A stretch of 64,000 nt of DNA from Erythrocercus mccallii (taxonomy: Eukaryota; Chordata; Aves; Passeriformes; Dicruridae): contig VZRG01002573.1 of the NCBI GenBank assembly GCA_013397435.1, forward strand, positions 31,040-95,039, read 5' to 3'. The translations under genes and the position numbers were made by a program. Below the pieces are notes generated by a model, which saw nothing but the letters and a program-made list of their open reading frames with translations, searched no databases and was not told the DNA's origin. Shown here piece after piece: positions 13,933 to 25,065 of this stretch. How positions within the stretch are numbered: position 1 is the stretch's first letter; each line of letters starts with the position of its first letter.

Positions 13933-14718
13933 TCTGATGGTTTATACTTGGCTGGCTGACAGACACACACCAAGTTCTTTCTCTCGCTCCCCCTCTGTAG
14001 GTAAGCAGTTTAGCACCACACAATGATTTGCTCACTCCCTCCCAGTGGAGTGGATGAGAGGACAGGACAGGAAAAGAAAATAAGATTGAGAAGTTCATGG
14101 GATATCTATCATGAGATAGAGAGTTTATTTACTAATTATCATTGTGGCCAAGACAAACTCAGATTGGCCAAATAAAAATAAAGTAGAATGGTGAAAAACA
14201 GTCAAAACTAAAAACGTGTTATCTCTGCACTTCCCTTCATCCCAACTTAATTGATGCAGCCCTGACTCTTCTACCTCCTCCACCAGCAACAAGCGGTGCA
14301 GATGGATGGGGAAATGAGAGTTATGATCTGTCCACAGTAGTTCCTTCCTGCTACTCCTTGCTCCTCACACTTTTCTCTTGCTTCAGATTGATCTTGTCCC
14401 CAAGCTGCAGGGGAATTTCTGCTCCAGCAACTGGAGCATGTCCCTCATATTCTTTGCTGCTGTTGACATCTTCATGGCTGTTTTTCACATGTATTTCTCA
14501 TACCTTTCTCACAGCTGCTGCACAGCATTTTTATCCTTTCTTAAATGTGTTATCACAGGGGCACTGCCGACATCACAGATGGGCTCAGTTTTGGGCATCA
14601 GTGGGTACATTTTGGAGCCAACTGAAACTGACTCTCTTCAACATGGGGACAACTCCTCATCTTTTTTCAGAGACCACACCTGAAGCTTTTTTTTACCTTG
14701 CCATGTAAACCAAATACT
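13933..14718 (-). mobile_element. ERVL-type solo LTR, antisense
   Basis: On the minus strand the element starts AGTATTTGGTTT and ends CCATCAGA, a worn form of the TGTATTGGTTTG...CCACCACA ends of a common avian ERVL LTR. The sequence GTTCT lies immediately on both sides (13928-13932 and 14719-14723), a perfect 5-bp target-site duplication. A minus-strand AATAAA (plus 14124-14129) sits where the family has its polyadenylation signal. The related copy at 37776-38908 is about 350 bases longer; this one lacks most of the central repeat-bearing block. Frames at 14358-14708 are inside the LTR and not genes. No internal proviral sequence remains, so it is a solo LTR. Confidence 0.85.
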
Positions 14719-14723
14719 GTTCT

Positions 14724-15131
14724 TTCAGCAACTTAATGATCCAGAGATGTATTTTGAGAAACTCAAAGTCTGAATTTAAATTGTTTTGGTATTTTAATGA
14801 AAACTCTGAGTTTCCATGGTGGAAGTGCAGTCTTTTGAAATGGAAAAGCTAACTGCTGAGAGGCAAGTAACTACTGACTGTGAGACTAAGAAGTGGAAGG
14901 ATAATTATGAGAAAATTGTGGAAAAGATCTAGTGAAAGAGTTGGAAAGACATGAGATTGTAGATCAAATATATGTGAAAGATTCTACATTTGCATGTCTT
15001 TACTTAATAGTTCACCAGCATTATCATGACAATTGAAGCAAAGGATTAAATGTTGTGTTACTATCTTTCAAATATTTATGTTGTTATTGTAAACTTTGTT
15101 GAATTTGCAACTAATAGCAGAAGAGAGGGGA
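14724..15131. other. Unique sequence, nothing recognised
   Basis: No repeat or exon was seen between the LTR and the pentamer array. Confidence 0.5.
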
Positions 15132-15371
15132 NNNNNNNNNNNNNNNNNNNNNNNNNNNNNNNNNNNNNNNNNNNNNNNNNNNNNNNNNNNNNNNNNNNNN
15201 NNNNNNNNNNNNNNNNNNNNNNNNNNNNNNNNNNNNNNNNNNNNNNNNNNNNNNNNNNNNNNNNNNNNNNNNNNNNNNNNNNNNNNNNNNNNNNNNNNNN
15301 NNNNNNNNNNNNNNNNNNNNNNNNNNNNNNNNNNNNNNNNNNNNNNNNNNNNNNNNNNNNNNNNNNNNNNN
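15132..15371. other. Assembly gap of 240 N
   Basis: A run of N adjoining a purine pentamer repeat. The gap very likely contains more of the same repeat, so its true length is unknown. Open frames running through it are artefacts. Confidence 0.95.
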
Positions 15372-15466
15372 AGAGAAGAGAAGAGAAGAGAAGAGAAGAG
15401 AAGAGAAGAGAAGAGAAGAGAAGAGAAGAGAAGAGAAGAGAAGAGAAGAGAAGAGAAGAGAAGAGA
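15372..15466. repeat. (AGAGA)n pentamer microsatellite
   Basis: Nineteen near-perfect copies of the pentamer, all purine on the plus strand, directly after the N run. The GA-rich bases at 15119-15131 on the other side of the gap may be the array's left shoulder. Confidence 0.97.
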
Positions 15467-16857
15467 CCTGGGGAGGGTAGGACCCCAAAGGTGGCATTCT
15501 GTGTCACAGATGTCCCAACAGGCTGTCTCAGTGAAATATTCAGTGATTATTCATTAAAGACTTAGTTTTTCCATCACTCACTTTTTCTAGTGAACCATTT
15601 TTTTGTGAACTTGTAAATTATAACAATAAATGGTCTAATTTTCTATTGAAAAATATTGTCGACAAATAAACTTAGTACTTTTGAAGTCCAGCATTTTTTA
15701 TACCAAGTTCTTGTTCTTTTAAACTTCCTGCTCTGTGTTATGGAGGAAGTGGAATCTTTTGTTCCCTCCCATATGTAAATATTCACAGAACTGTCCACAT
15801 ATGAAAGTGTTTCCAAGAATCATAATGAACACCCTGTGAGGGTACTTTTCTGCTACTAAAATAACTGAGAAGCAATGGTATATTAATCTTTTGCTTGTTT
15901 TGAATTGCTTCTAACCTTCAAGAGGCAGAAATACCCTCATGAAAATATTCTTTAATCTGGTGCCTTATATTTCCAAACGAAAAGACTGTGCATCAGATTA
16001 TTGAAGTTCTATGTAACACTTTTTTATTCTGCTACAAAGAGAATGCAGTGTTTTAGAGGCCTGACATTGTTGGTAAAATCTTTTTGTATCAGAAATTTAG
16101 ACAGAAGAAAATGCCTGTATTTCCCTTTACTCTTTTGTGAATTTCCTTCATGTCTGATTGACAGTTAGTTTTTCTGATACTTAAAAAAACAGTAACTAGC
16201 AGCTGAGAGAGCTGTGTGTTCAAAGACTAACCAGACCACTCGTGGATATGTGGTCAGTCAAGCTTTTTTCCGTAATGACACAGTTATTCAATTTCATTGG
16301 AAAGTATCTTCCATCTAATATTCTCTCAGAAGTAGAAGGGTTTCATTAAAACACAGCTAGATGTGAAACTTAAAGTAAAAAATTTACATATTAAAGTCAC
16401 ATTTTTATAATTTAGATTGCTTTCAAAACATCCCTCATAGATTAGCGGATTTAATTACTTACAACTGACGATACTGGTAAACATTTTTGGAGACAAAGTG
16501 GAAAATGACAACCTTAATCTGTATTTTGGGATGCCTGCTACCAGTGTTCAAAGTAATTACTCTGCCTTAATTCCCAGATTGTGTCACGTAATTCAGTTTA
16601 CACAGCTGCTGAGGTTCCTGTGAGGTGATATGGTTCAAATAAAAGACCAGACTTATCCCTAATTCAATTCAGCCTGCAATGTTCAAACTCACATAAAATA
16701 TGTCAAATACTAAATCAAACTAATTCTATAACTACCAGCTAATGGGCATAAATTTTCCCTTACACTGAAAAACATCTTAAAATATATACTACTGCAACTA
16801 CAATTTCTGCATCTATAACAACTCATTCATTAACAAAACACATCAAAAAACCACAGT
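15467..16857. other. Unique AT-rich sequence, nothing recognised
   Basis: No exon or repeat was identified. Confidence 0.5.
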
Positions 16858-16990
16858 AGTGGAAGTCTATTGTTATTGTCTGTGAGTTATCACATGTGTA
16901 ATAGTGAGTACCAGGCTCTGCTAGTGGAAGTCTATTTTTATTGTCTGTGAGTTATCACACGTGTAATAGTGAGTACCAGGCTCTGCAAGT
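16858..16990 (+). repeat. Tandem duplication, 65-bp unit, about two copies
   Basis: A unit beginning AGTGGAAGTCTATT at 16858 is repeated at 16923 with only a few mismatches (CATGTG versus CACGTG, and one G/T change). A third partial start follows at about 16988. The right part of each unit (GAGTACCAGGCTCTGC) belongs to the 5' region of the CR1 element that follows, so the duplication lies across the CR1 5' boundary or within its first ORF. Confidence 0.92.
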
Positions 16991-17188
16991 GGAAGTAAAC
17001 AATAATGAGTACACAGATTTATTTAACTCGAGTCATCACCAAGAATGACCTACATCCTGCAATAAAACCACTTCCATAAAGGAAAAAGACACGTCATTCT
17101 CATAGGAGACTCTCTGCTGAGCGGAAGAGAAAGCCCAACCTGCATACTGGAAGTACTTCTTAGGGAAATTTGCTGCCTTCTTAGGGGC
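16965..17188 (+). mobile_element. CR1 LINE, ORF1 esterase segment (left part of interrupted element)
   Basis: The frame at 17093-17188 reads HVILIGDSLLSGRES and onward. GDSLL (17105-17119) matches the catalytic-serine block of the SGNH/GDSL hydrolase domain known in the first ORF of CR1 elements. The preceding bases resemble the linker before that domain. The element stops abruptly at 17188, where an LTR starts. The matching continuation of the same ORF is found at 18252, on the far side of two LTRs. The copy is too damaged to be active. Confidence 0.75.
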
Positions 17189-17870
17189 TGTGATAAAAAT
17201 GGGGGAAAAAAAAAATCTTTCTAGCCTGGTATGGCTGATAGTACAGGGTTAAATGATTTCTGAAATTGTAACTGGAAAAAGTGGTAGTGTCGCAGTGCCT
17301 GATCTGCTCTCCGGCTGGCTCCGGACCAGGAGTGACAGAACCCGCAGGTTGGACCTGCCAGTGGGATCTTTTTCCCCTCAGTCCTCTACCTGGACAAACC
17401 ACTTTGGCGAAAGAAGAAAGAGGGACTCAAGCAGCGTGGGCAAAAGGAGCGTTTTTTCTCCCAGTGCCTGTGCCACAAGAGCACAGAACAGAGGGGTGCA
17501 CCAGCTTATAAAGGGAGGTGGATCTCAGGGGTAGGGAGAGCAAGGGACCAACAGGGATGGAGCAGGGGACGGATCAGGGGGGTATCAATCAAACTGGGGA
17601 CCAACCATCAGGGAGGGGTGGGGTGTTGCCAGGGAAGGGACCAATCACTTGATGCTCTCCCTCAAGATCTTCCAGACCAATGGGAGAGGTCTAGAGGGGA
17701 TTGATAGGGTTGGGGGCTTAGGTCCAAAGTGGTAAACTTGGAAAAGGCAGGAAAATATGGAACAAGTGGATAAAAAAAAGGTGTACATAGAACAGACCAT
17801 AAAAATACATAGAACTGATATGAACTTAACAACCCACAGAACCAGAACAATGTTGTTTTACGCCATCACA
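17189..17870 (-). mobile_element. Solo LTR inserted in CR1, antisense
   Basis: The segment has perfect 6-bp inverted ends, TGTGAT at 17189 and ATCACA at 17870. On the minus strand it has U3-like sequence with a CCAAT-type motif (plus CCAATGGG near 17680), then a TATA-like TTTATAAG (plus 17505-17512), then about 310 bases to the end. It is much more GC-rich than its surroundings. No target-site duplication is visible: the flanks are GGGGC on the left and TGGTA on the right. The right edge is exactly the left edge of another LTR-like segment. The antisense frames here (17181-17402, 17662-17850) lie in the LTR and are not genes. Confidence 0.65.
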
Positions 17871-18117
17871 TGGTAGTAGTTAGAACAAGTACAGGATAAC
17901 AAGGCCTTGGGAATGGAAAGTCAGCCTTACTATAGCCAGATCCCAGTTATAATTGAAAGAGATTGTCTTAACCAAACCAAGTGTAACCTAAGACTAGGCA
18001 ATGAATCAGAGAGGGGGGAGTAAGTGTGATTTTTGTGATAGTAACCAGGATCAGATAATTAGTAGTTAAGAGGAGATCTTGATTGAGGTATTGATTTATG
18101 TATGTATAATATAAGAC

Positions 18118-18125
18118 TATAAAAA
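18118..18125 (+). promoter_or_regulatory. TATA box of the plus-strand LTR
   Basis: TATAAAAA stands 77 bases upstream of an AATAAA signal, the arrangement of a retroviral U3/R boundary. Any present activity is unknown. Confidence 0.55.
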
Positions 18126-18194
18126 TCACATGCATCTGTACGTCTGGCGGGCATGATATTTGGGTCTTCAGATCCCCATGTCCCACGTACTTCA

Positions 18195-18200
18195 AATAAA
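18195..18200 (+). terminator. LTR polyadenylation signal
   Basis: AATAAA in the R region of the plus-strand LTR, downstream of the TATA box at 18118. Confidence 0.55.
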
Positions 18201-18251
18201 GCACCGCATATAATTGCCTCTGTGTGGTTATATGGTTTCTGAACACTAACA

Positions 18252-19196
18252 TGGCCCTCAATTATTATCTGTAATTGATTTTTCAAGAAAGCAATGATGA
18301 ATTTGGAACAAGAACTTTGAGTGCAATCAAGAGAAGCTTCAGGGCCTTGAGAGGACTGATTAAGGGATCATTAGGCTCAGTTCTCCTGTTTCCTTCCAGT
18401 TGCAGGAAATGGTGATGTCCTGAGATGAACTGTTGAGGAATAAGACCAGCTTGACTGAACTTGATTTCAGCGGGGCAGGGGGGGTGGAATGTACCAACTT
18501 TGGAAGAAAGATCTGGCAACTCAGGTGGATTACAGGGATGTTGTGAGAACAAAATTAGAAGCACCAAAGTCCAAATAGAATGTAATCTGGCCAGTGCTCT
18601 AAATGACAGTAGACCATGTCTATAAATACAATAACAACAGTAGGAGGGCTGAGCGAATCTCCATTCTTTATGGGATATGATGAAAACAGTGATAAAGGCT
18701 AAGGCATTTAATGCCTTGTTTGCCTCACTCTTTAATAGTAAGGCCAGTTGTTATCTGGGTATCCAGCCCACTAAGGTGCTGGAGTAAGTCCAAAGAAGGA
18801 CAGTGGAGCTGGTGAAGAGTCTGGTGCACAAGTTCTGTGAGAAGCAGCTGTGCAAATTTGGGTTATTCAGCCTGGAGAACAAAGGCTTGGGAAGGATTTT
18901 ATTGCTCTCTACAAGTACCAGAAAAGAGAATAGCAAGGTGGGAGTCCATGTTTTCAGTGATAAGACTGACTCAAATTGCACCACAGGAGGTTTAGAACAC
19001 TGAAAATGTGAAGCACTGGAAGAGGCTGCCCCAAGAAATGCCTGAGTCACCATTCCTGGAGGTATTTAAAAGATGCGTAGATGTGACATTTAGGAACATA
19101 GTTTAATGGTGAACCTGGCAGTGTTAAGTTTAGAGTTGGACTCAAAAACCTCAAAGGTCTTTCCAGAAATAAATGATTCTATAATTCCGTGATGTT
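18252..19196 (+). mobile_element. CR1 LINE, right part, with internal deletion
   Basis: Three CR1 segments follow in order. Bases 18252 to about 18450 continue the ORF1 esterase region (AGGGCCTTGAGAGG, then CCAGTTGCAGGAAATG). About 18500-18768 is ORF2 upstream of the reverse-transcriptase core (GGATTACAGGGATG, TTAATGCCTTGTTTGCCTCA, GGGTATCCAGCCC). From about 18770 the sequence jumps to the far 3' part of ORF2 (GGTGCTGGAGTAAGTCC) and runs to the end at ATGATTCTATAATTCCGTGATG. The core encoding the polymerase active site is therefore absent. The element is dead and was probably rearranged during or after insertion. Confidence 0.8.
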
Positions 19197-22100
19197 ACAA
19201 TTATATTGTAAGCTGTGGTAGTAATAAGAAGAAATAAATTTTTTCGTTAATTTGTTTTGCCCTTTGCTTTGGGAAAGTCAAATAATACTGTATGATTCCA
19301 AATTTATTTGGAGTATTTTTTATAGCTCCATATCTTTATAGCCATCACAGGTCACTAGTTTGATTTTAACAGTGATAGATCCATTTTACTTGAATCACTA
19401 TTATTGATGAGTGGCACAAAACGGTAGATCTAGAAACTCTTTTATTTCAAATGGCATAAACAATGACATAAATCAGTAATAAGCAGTACTTGCTTCAATT
19501 AGACAGTAAATATCATTTTCAGGGAGGGAGTCCTAATGTTTATGTTAAGAGGAAGAACAAGACAAATTAAAGGATACCAGATCAAGAAACTTAAGGGTTC
19601 AGCTGGGCTCAGATTACTGCTTGTTTCTTGATCACTCTTGGTAGCCACACTGATGCTATTCCCTAGAATATATTTTTCTCCCTAGCATATTTTCACTTCA
19701 TATGTTACTTTTAAAGATGATTTTCTTGCTGCAGTTTTTGTGTTATTTCACAATGATGAACCATTTTTTCCAGGAGATAGATTTCTTTAAAAAATCCTTT
19801 TCTTACTCCTCACAAGGAGATTAAGATTTTAATACCCATTTCTATAATGATCTCTTACTTCAGTTCATTTCTATCATCTGCAATTTCAATTATTATTTTT
19901 AGTACAGCATGTTATTTTAATGCTATTGTTTCTAACTTCGTACATTAGCAAAACCTTTCACTTCTATCTTCTTATCAGTCATAAGTATTGTCAATACAGA
20001 ATAAAGTTACTCTTTATTTAGTATTATCTTCAAAGTATCTAAGATAAGGTTTATTTAGATCATTGGACAGTACCCATAGGAAATCTATGACAATCGACAC
20101 TAATTTAAAATTTAATCTTCATGCATATTTATTTTCTCTGGAGAGATTTTTTTCTTGTTTGTCAGATGTTTAATCTATAGACAAATTATTTTGACTAAGA
20201 TGATGACACACTACAACTGTGATTTTCTATGTTGCATCATACTTTCCTTGCATCCTAAAGCAATTCTTACTTTTTATTTACAACTTTATTTCATTTACTT
20301 GTTTCATCTATCATTTCTTTTCTCACACTTTTTGTTAACTAATGACAACTTGGTAAAAAAAAGTAGCTTCCACATCATCAGTTCCTCCTGCATAACACCA
20401 GTTATTTTGGACATTATGCATGATAGTCTTAATGTTATAGTTTTAAATGCTCCAAATTTTTCTCTGCATTCAATTTAATGATTTTCAAAACATGTTATCC
20501 TTATACAAAGGAGGAGATACTTCATAACTCAGGTGAAAATTTTAATTCAATTATTTTATCAATTTTTTTCAGCTATTTAAGTGAACTTTCTTTAATTACA
20601 TTATGTATATTGACCTATCCTTTAAAGCAGCTATTTATCTTGTTTCCAAATTGCTTCACATAATTTATGTATAAATAATATATATTTTATATATATAAAA
20701 TATTTCCCAAATTTCCTTCTTTATAAAATATTCAAGGTTTTCATATAACAGTATTTTTTTATTTCTACATAACTTTTGATATTTAAAAAGACAAACATAT
20801 GCACTGCAGGTTCAGCTTTCTTTACCTATTTCAAACATATGTACAAAAACAAACTTATAAATAAGTATATACATTCTAGTAATATCTGATCAACTAAATT
20901 GCTGTGGTTTTTTATATATAATTGGTTACAATTATTTAAAGAAAACCACATTTTTAATGCTGTTTAAATCAACTAGGCTTTAAAAATAGTGAGATGACTG
21001 CCTCTAGATCCTATGAAGTTTAGTATCTGAGAGAAACCTGATTCAGAACTTTCAAATATGCTTGTACATGTTCCCTCAAAAAAAGTTAAGTAATTAAATT
21101 TAAATACGGTTTGTTTACCTTAATCTTTTAAACTGTATTTCTTTACAGATGATTTACTCCTGTGCAATTTTCTATTAAATTTTTAATTGTATTAACAGAT
21201 ATTGCTGCCAGCTTCTGATGTGCCAGCTGAACATATGATTTTTCCAGGCAAAATATCTGAACTCCCAGGCTTAACAAGCTGTTTCTTAAGTAGACAGTGG
21301 TTGTAATGGTTTCCAAAGAGCTACATAAATGTGATATTGATGTGAGTAGTGTGCCTTAATTATCTGGTTTCTCCTTGTTTTAATTAAATTCTACAGTTCT
21401 GTGATATATTTCCCTTGTTTTCACAATGCTTATGCATTCCAAATCTAAAAATCACTGGATTTATGAGGGTGTAACAACTCTGAGAAAGAGCTTTTATAAT
21501 TTTGATGAACTATATAATAATAAACAGATATTATGCATTATGAATATTTCAATAATATTTTTAAAAGTCAGCATAAAGTTCAGGAATGTCTGTGACAAGA
21601 CTTAGAAACTGGACCAAGGGGAAAATATCATAATTGCAGGAAATTGATTTAAATATAAATACATTTCAAATGTACTTTTATGTTACCTGGCCTAGAAAAT
21701 CAGCTAGCACCTATCTCTTTACCTCCAATTGCCATAACTAACATAGAGAATATGGAGACAGAAAAATACACAATTCAGTAAACTCTAAAATTCTCATCAG
21801 TAGATATTGAAAATTCAGACATGATTCAGGTAGTGTATCTTTAAAAATTTGAAGGAACAGTTAAGACATAGAAACTGTTTACTCTTAGTTCCTAAAAGAG
21901 TGAAATAAAATTCCTTGTAATTTTCTGTGGAAGATATGGTTTTGTGATAAATCCCCTCCTCTATAAGCCGAATAACTGTATTGCCAATAATGAAGTCTAT
22001 CTAATGTCTGTTATAAATAGTATTAATTTTCTCTCTTACACGCAGTTTTGGAAGCAGGATCTAGAACCTGGTGTGTTTTCATTCTTCCATTGAAGAACAC

Positions 22101-23079
22101 CATATTACGTTCATCTCTTTCATGACTGATAAATCTTACAGACTTGGTCAGAGGAACAGGTCAACTTGAAAAGCTACGTTATGTCCTTTCTCATTCTTAG
22201 TTTTGTCAAGACACTTTTATCCACCCCTGAGGACCAGGGGCTCAAACCTCTATATGTTAATGACTGCCCAGTGTTGAGGGCTTCAGCTACTAGGCTTTTA
22301 TAAAAATTTGGCGTCATCAAACTATCTCCATTGCAATGATCAGGAATGAAAGTGCTGGGATAGAATCAGTCCATCTAAATTAGGCATAATATTAGCATGG
22401 TAAATAAGTGAGCCTTTTATGGAACATGACTCCACTGTTCTCTTAATTGTGACATATTCTGGTAGGACCATATAGCTCAAGTTTTTACAAATTCACAAGA
22501 ATATATGATCAAAACTTATGAATTTAATTCAAAATTGAAATGACAATAGTTAGATATTAACCACCTTCTTAAACTGGGAATTAGGTGGAATTCAGCTTGT
22601 CTGAATATAACCATGAACATTTCATTAATGCATTCAATAAGTTTATAAGAACTTTCTGATTTGTATCTGGTGTCATGTTGGAGAGAATAGTTTGGTTTGG
22701 TCTGGTTTGGTTTGGCTTTTTCAACTCCCAGATGCAATAATATGGAAATATCAGTTATACTTGGCCTATTTTATTCACTACAGTAATAACTACATTGTTA
22801 TTTATATACCTTACATAGATTAGTTGCTACTTAGTCAGTGTAGGAAGCACATTATGAAAACTCACTTTCGGTTATTTGTTGCTATTCTTTACTCGAATTG
22901 TTTGTTAGACACTGGTCTTTATTCCTTCCTGCTGCTAAGTTGTTTATTGAAAAATTTGTATTTTTAATACATATGTACTCAGTTATAGAGATATTATTTT
23001 TATTAAAGCTTTTACTATTGCTGCAAAATTTGTATCTTTTGTCTATATATTTGTGTATTTGTCTATAGACAACTATCGT
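19197..23079. other. Intergenic, very AT-rich, nothing recognised
   Basis: Long T-rich stretches (20155-20660) open two long plus-strand frames rich in F, L, I and S, as expected from T-rich DNA rather than coding. A short (TTTGG)n-like run lies near 22692-22716. Confidence 0.5.
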
Positions 23080-23308
23080 TGTTCACCACGCTAGAATGAC
23101 CACAGGACACTTGGACTTTGCTGATCAGAGCAGGGGCCAGTAAAAGGCCCTGCCTTGTTTATTTCATCCCATTATATACTTATAGAAAAGTGACCGTGGA
23201 TTGGAGAGTGGGATTCCCACCTCTCAACCACACTGGTCAAACAGAGCATCAATTCAGCATTCTCGTCCCTCCAAAACGAATGCAAACAGTGCCATATTTA
23301 CAAAAACA
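23080..23308 (-). mobile_element. Short LTR-like segment, antisense
   Basis: On the minus strand the segment starts TGTTTTTG and ends GAACA. In between it carries TATATAATGGGATG followed at once by AAATAAACAAGG, a TATA/polyadenylation arrangement typical of retroviral U3-R. At about 230 bases it is short for an LTR and may be partial. I found no target-site duplication. The plus-strand frame at 23118-23327 crosses it and is not coding. Confidence 0.4.
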
Positions 23309-24925
23309 TAATCTTATGTTTTCATGAACATGGTGTGGGAAAAAGAAAAGTTGTGCCTTAATATGAAAGCTTAAGAAGCTAGAAAAGCGCATGGTGACAG
23401 ACAACTACATTCATAGTTCAAAACAGTCTAAGACTTTGTCCTAGATCTTACCAATTCAGATCTATATAGTGGCAGTATTTGTCTATTAGCTAGATAATGT
23501 TCTGCTTTAGTGAAAAGCTTCTAACCAATAAAGGAGCTGAATTTGCTAGTTTCTGATGAACTTCTAATGAAAAAAGAGGTTTAAAAGCTGTTTGAATAAA
23601 AAATAATGGTACAGCAAAAATGAGTTGATATTAACAAACCTTGCAAGTCCTTTTGCTCATAATAAGTGGAAATTCTGTTCTTTACCTAACAGCATTGTGA
23701 ACAACCTACAAATGGCTACAAAAGGACAAAAAAGTTTAGCATGGTGGCTTTTTTGAGGGAAGGGGATCTCATGTTTTGGACCCCTCCTAGAGTTTTATTT
23801 CCATGTTTCAGCATGTTTAAATCATGGTTTTCTGTTTAAAATTTAAATCTACAATATAATTTTGCAGAATCAAAATATATGTAGGGATATTATACTAAGT
23901 TCTGGAGACAACAAGTACATTTCCATTGTTTAATGAAATGTCTTTTCTACATAACATAAAAGCCAAATACTATTTGAAAAGTACAGAATAAACATTAAGA
24001 TTTTTTAAATGATCTTCCAAAATAAAACATAATTCTAATAAAGGTGTGGTGGTTATTAGTATTGTGCATCTAAAAGAATCTCTTTCCATTCTAAAATACA
24101 ATGTAGAAAATGAATATCAAATTCTTTTCAATGAGATAGAATTAATAAAGATCTAAGGGGTTTTTATTATTTAAAATGAAAAATGATATTTGAATAATTC
24201 TCAAAATCAAGCGTTTCTGTCGAAAATATCTAGAGTCCTTAATGAAGTTTTATTGAAAAAATAGCATTACCTATCATAAATGTTAATTTCTCATTTGAAA
24301 ATAAGTTTTCCAACAAAATTGCCTTGTCAAATGAGGTTTACTTACTTTTGACACTATAATATAAAACTTTACAGTATAACTTTTTTGTCACTTAAACTTC
24401 TTTCTTAATATTCAATGTAAAAAAAACAGTCACTTCTTCAGAAAATGTGTCCTTAAAATAACTGCCAATATACATCACACCTGAAAGTACTTTTCACAAT
24501 TGGCTGTGAAGTGGTCCTAGTGATTAGCTCAGAGATAAATGTCTAGATTTGTGGGTGTCTAAAATATCTCCATCATATCAATGGATTTGAATAACATATA
24601 TTAAATTTATATCCCCACTTCACACAAATAAATTTTCATGATCCTTTTCTGGCTTTATCTAGCTAAAATTCTAAGCCTTATAAATAATCCTTAGTACTCC
24701 AATCCATTCAAAACCCTAGGTTTCCTGAGTTTTCTGCTTTGCCTCAATCACTTTTTAGCATTCACCTACTCCCTACCACACCTTGTATCAAACATGACCA
24801 CTTTCTTTCAAATATGTAGTCTATCCCCTTCATCTTTCTTCAGTGTGAGGCTAGCTACTAAATCTGATCAGCAAATGTTACCATAGTCTATATTCTATAT
24901 TCTATTCTATATTCATAGTCTAAAT
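23309..24925. other. Intergenic, nothing recognised
   Basis: AT-rich unique DNA. Imperfect TCTATATTC repeats just before the pentamer array (24888-24915) look like its degenerate shoulder. Confidence 0.5.
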
Positions 24926-25065
24926 TCTTCCCTTCCCTTCCCTTCCCTTCCCTTCCCTTCCCTTCCCTNTTCCCTTCCCTTCCCTTCCCTTCCCTTCCCT
25001 TCCCTTCCCTTCCCTTCCCTTCCCTTCCCTTCCCTTCCCTTCCCTTCCCTTCCCTTCCCTTCCCC
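24926..25065. repeat. (CCCTT)n pentamer microsatellite
   Basis: About 140 bases of near-perfect CCCTT units (AAGGG on the minus strand) with one unresolved base at 24969. It is pyrimidine-only on the plus strand. It is not the vertebrate telomere hexamer. Confidence 0.97.

Larger units (their letters stand above)
17871..18251 (+). mobile_element. Second LTR, plus orientation, abutting the first
   Basis: A TATA box (TATAAAAA, 18118-18125) is followed 77 bases later by AATAAA (18195-18200) and then about 50 bases of U5-like sequence ending CTAACA. The start, TGGTAGTAGTTAG, roughly mirrors that end. The family is unlike the neighbouring LTR. Downstream at 18252 the CR1 ORF1 sequence resumes, so this is the right boundary of inserted material. 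The left boundary could lie within a few tens of bases of 17871, because a second TG start (TGTTG) occurs at 17851. Confidence 0.55.

Noticed and set aside
15050..15565. Long open frames across the pentamer repeat
   Set aside because: They exist only because the 240 N translate as unknown residues and the flanking repeat lacks stops.
20155..20663. Two adjacent plus-strand frames rich in hydrophobic residues, as possible membrane proteins
   Set aside because: The T-rich DNA here gives F, L, I and S codons by composition. No initiation context or domain is visible.
24926..25065. CCCTT array as interstitial telomeric sequence
   Set aside because: The unit is a pentamer, not the vertebrate TTAGGG/CCCTAA hexamer.
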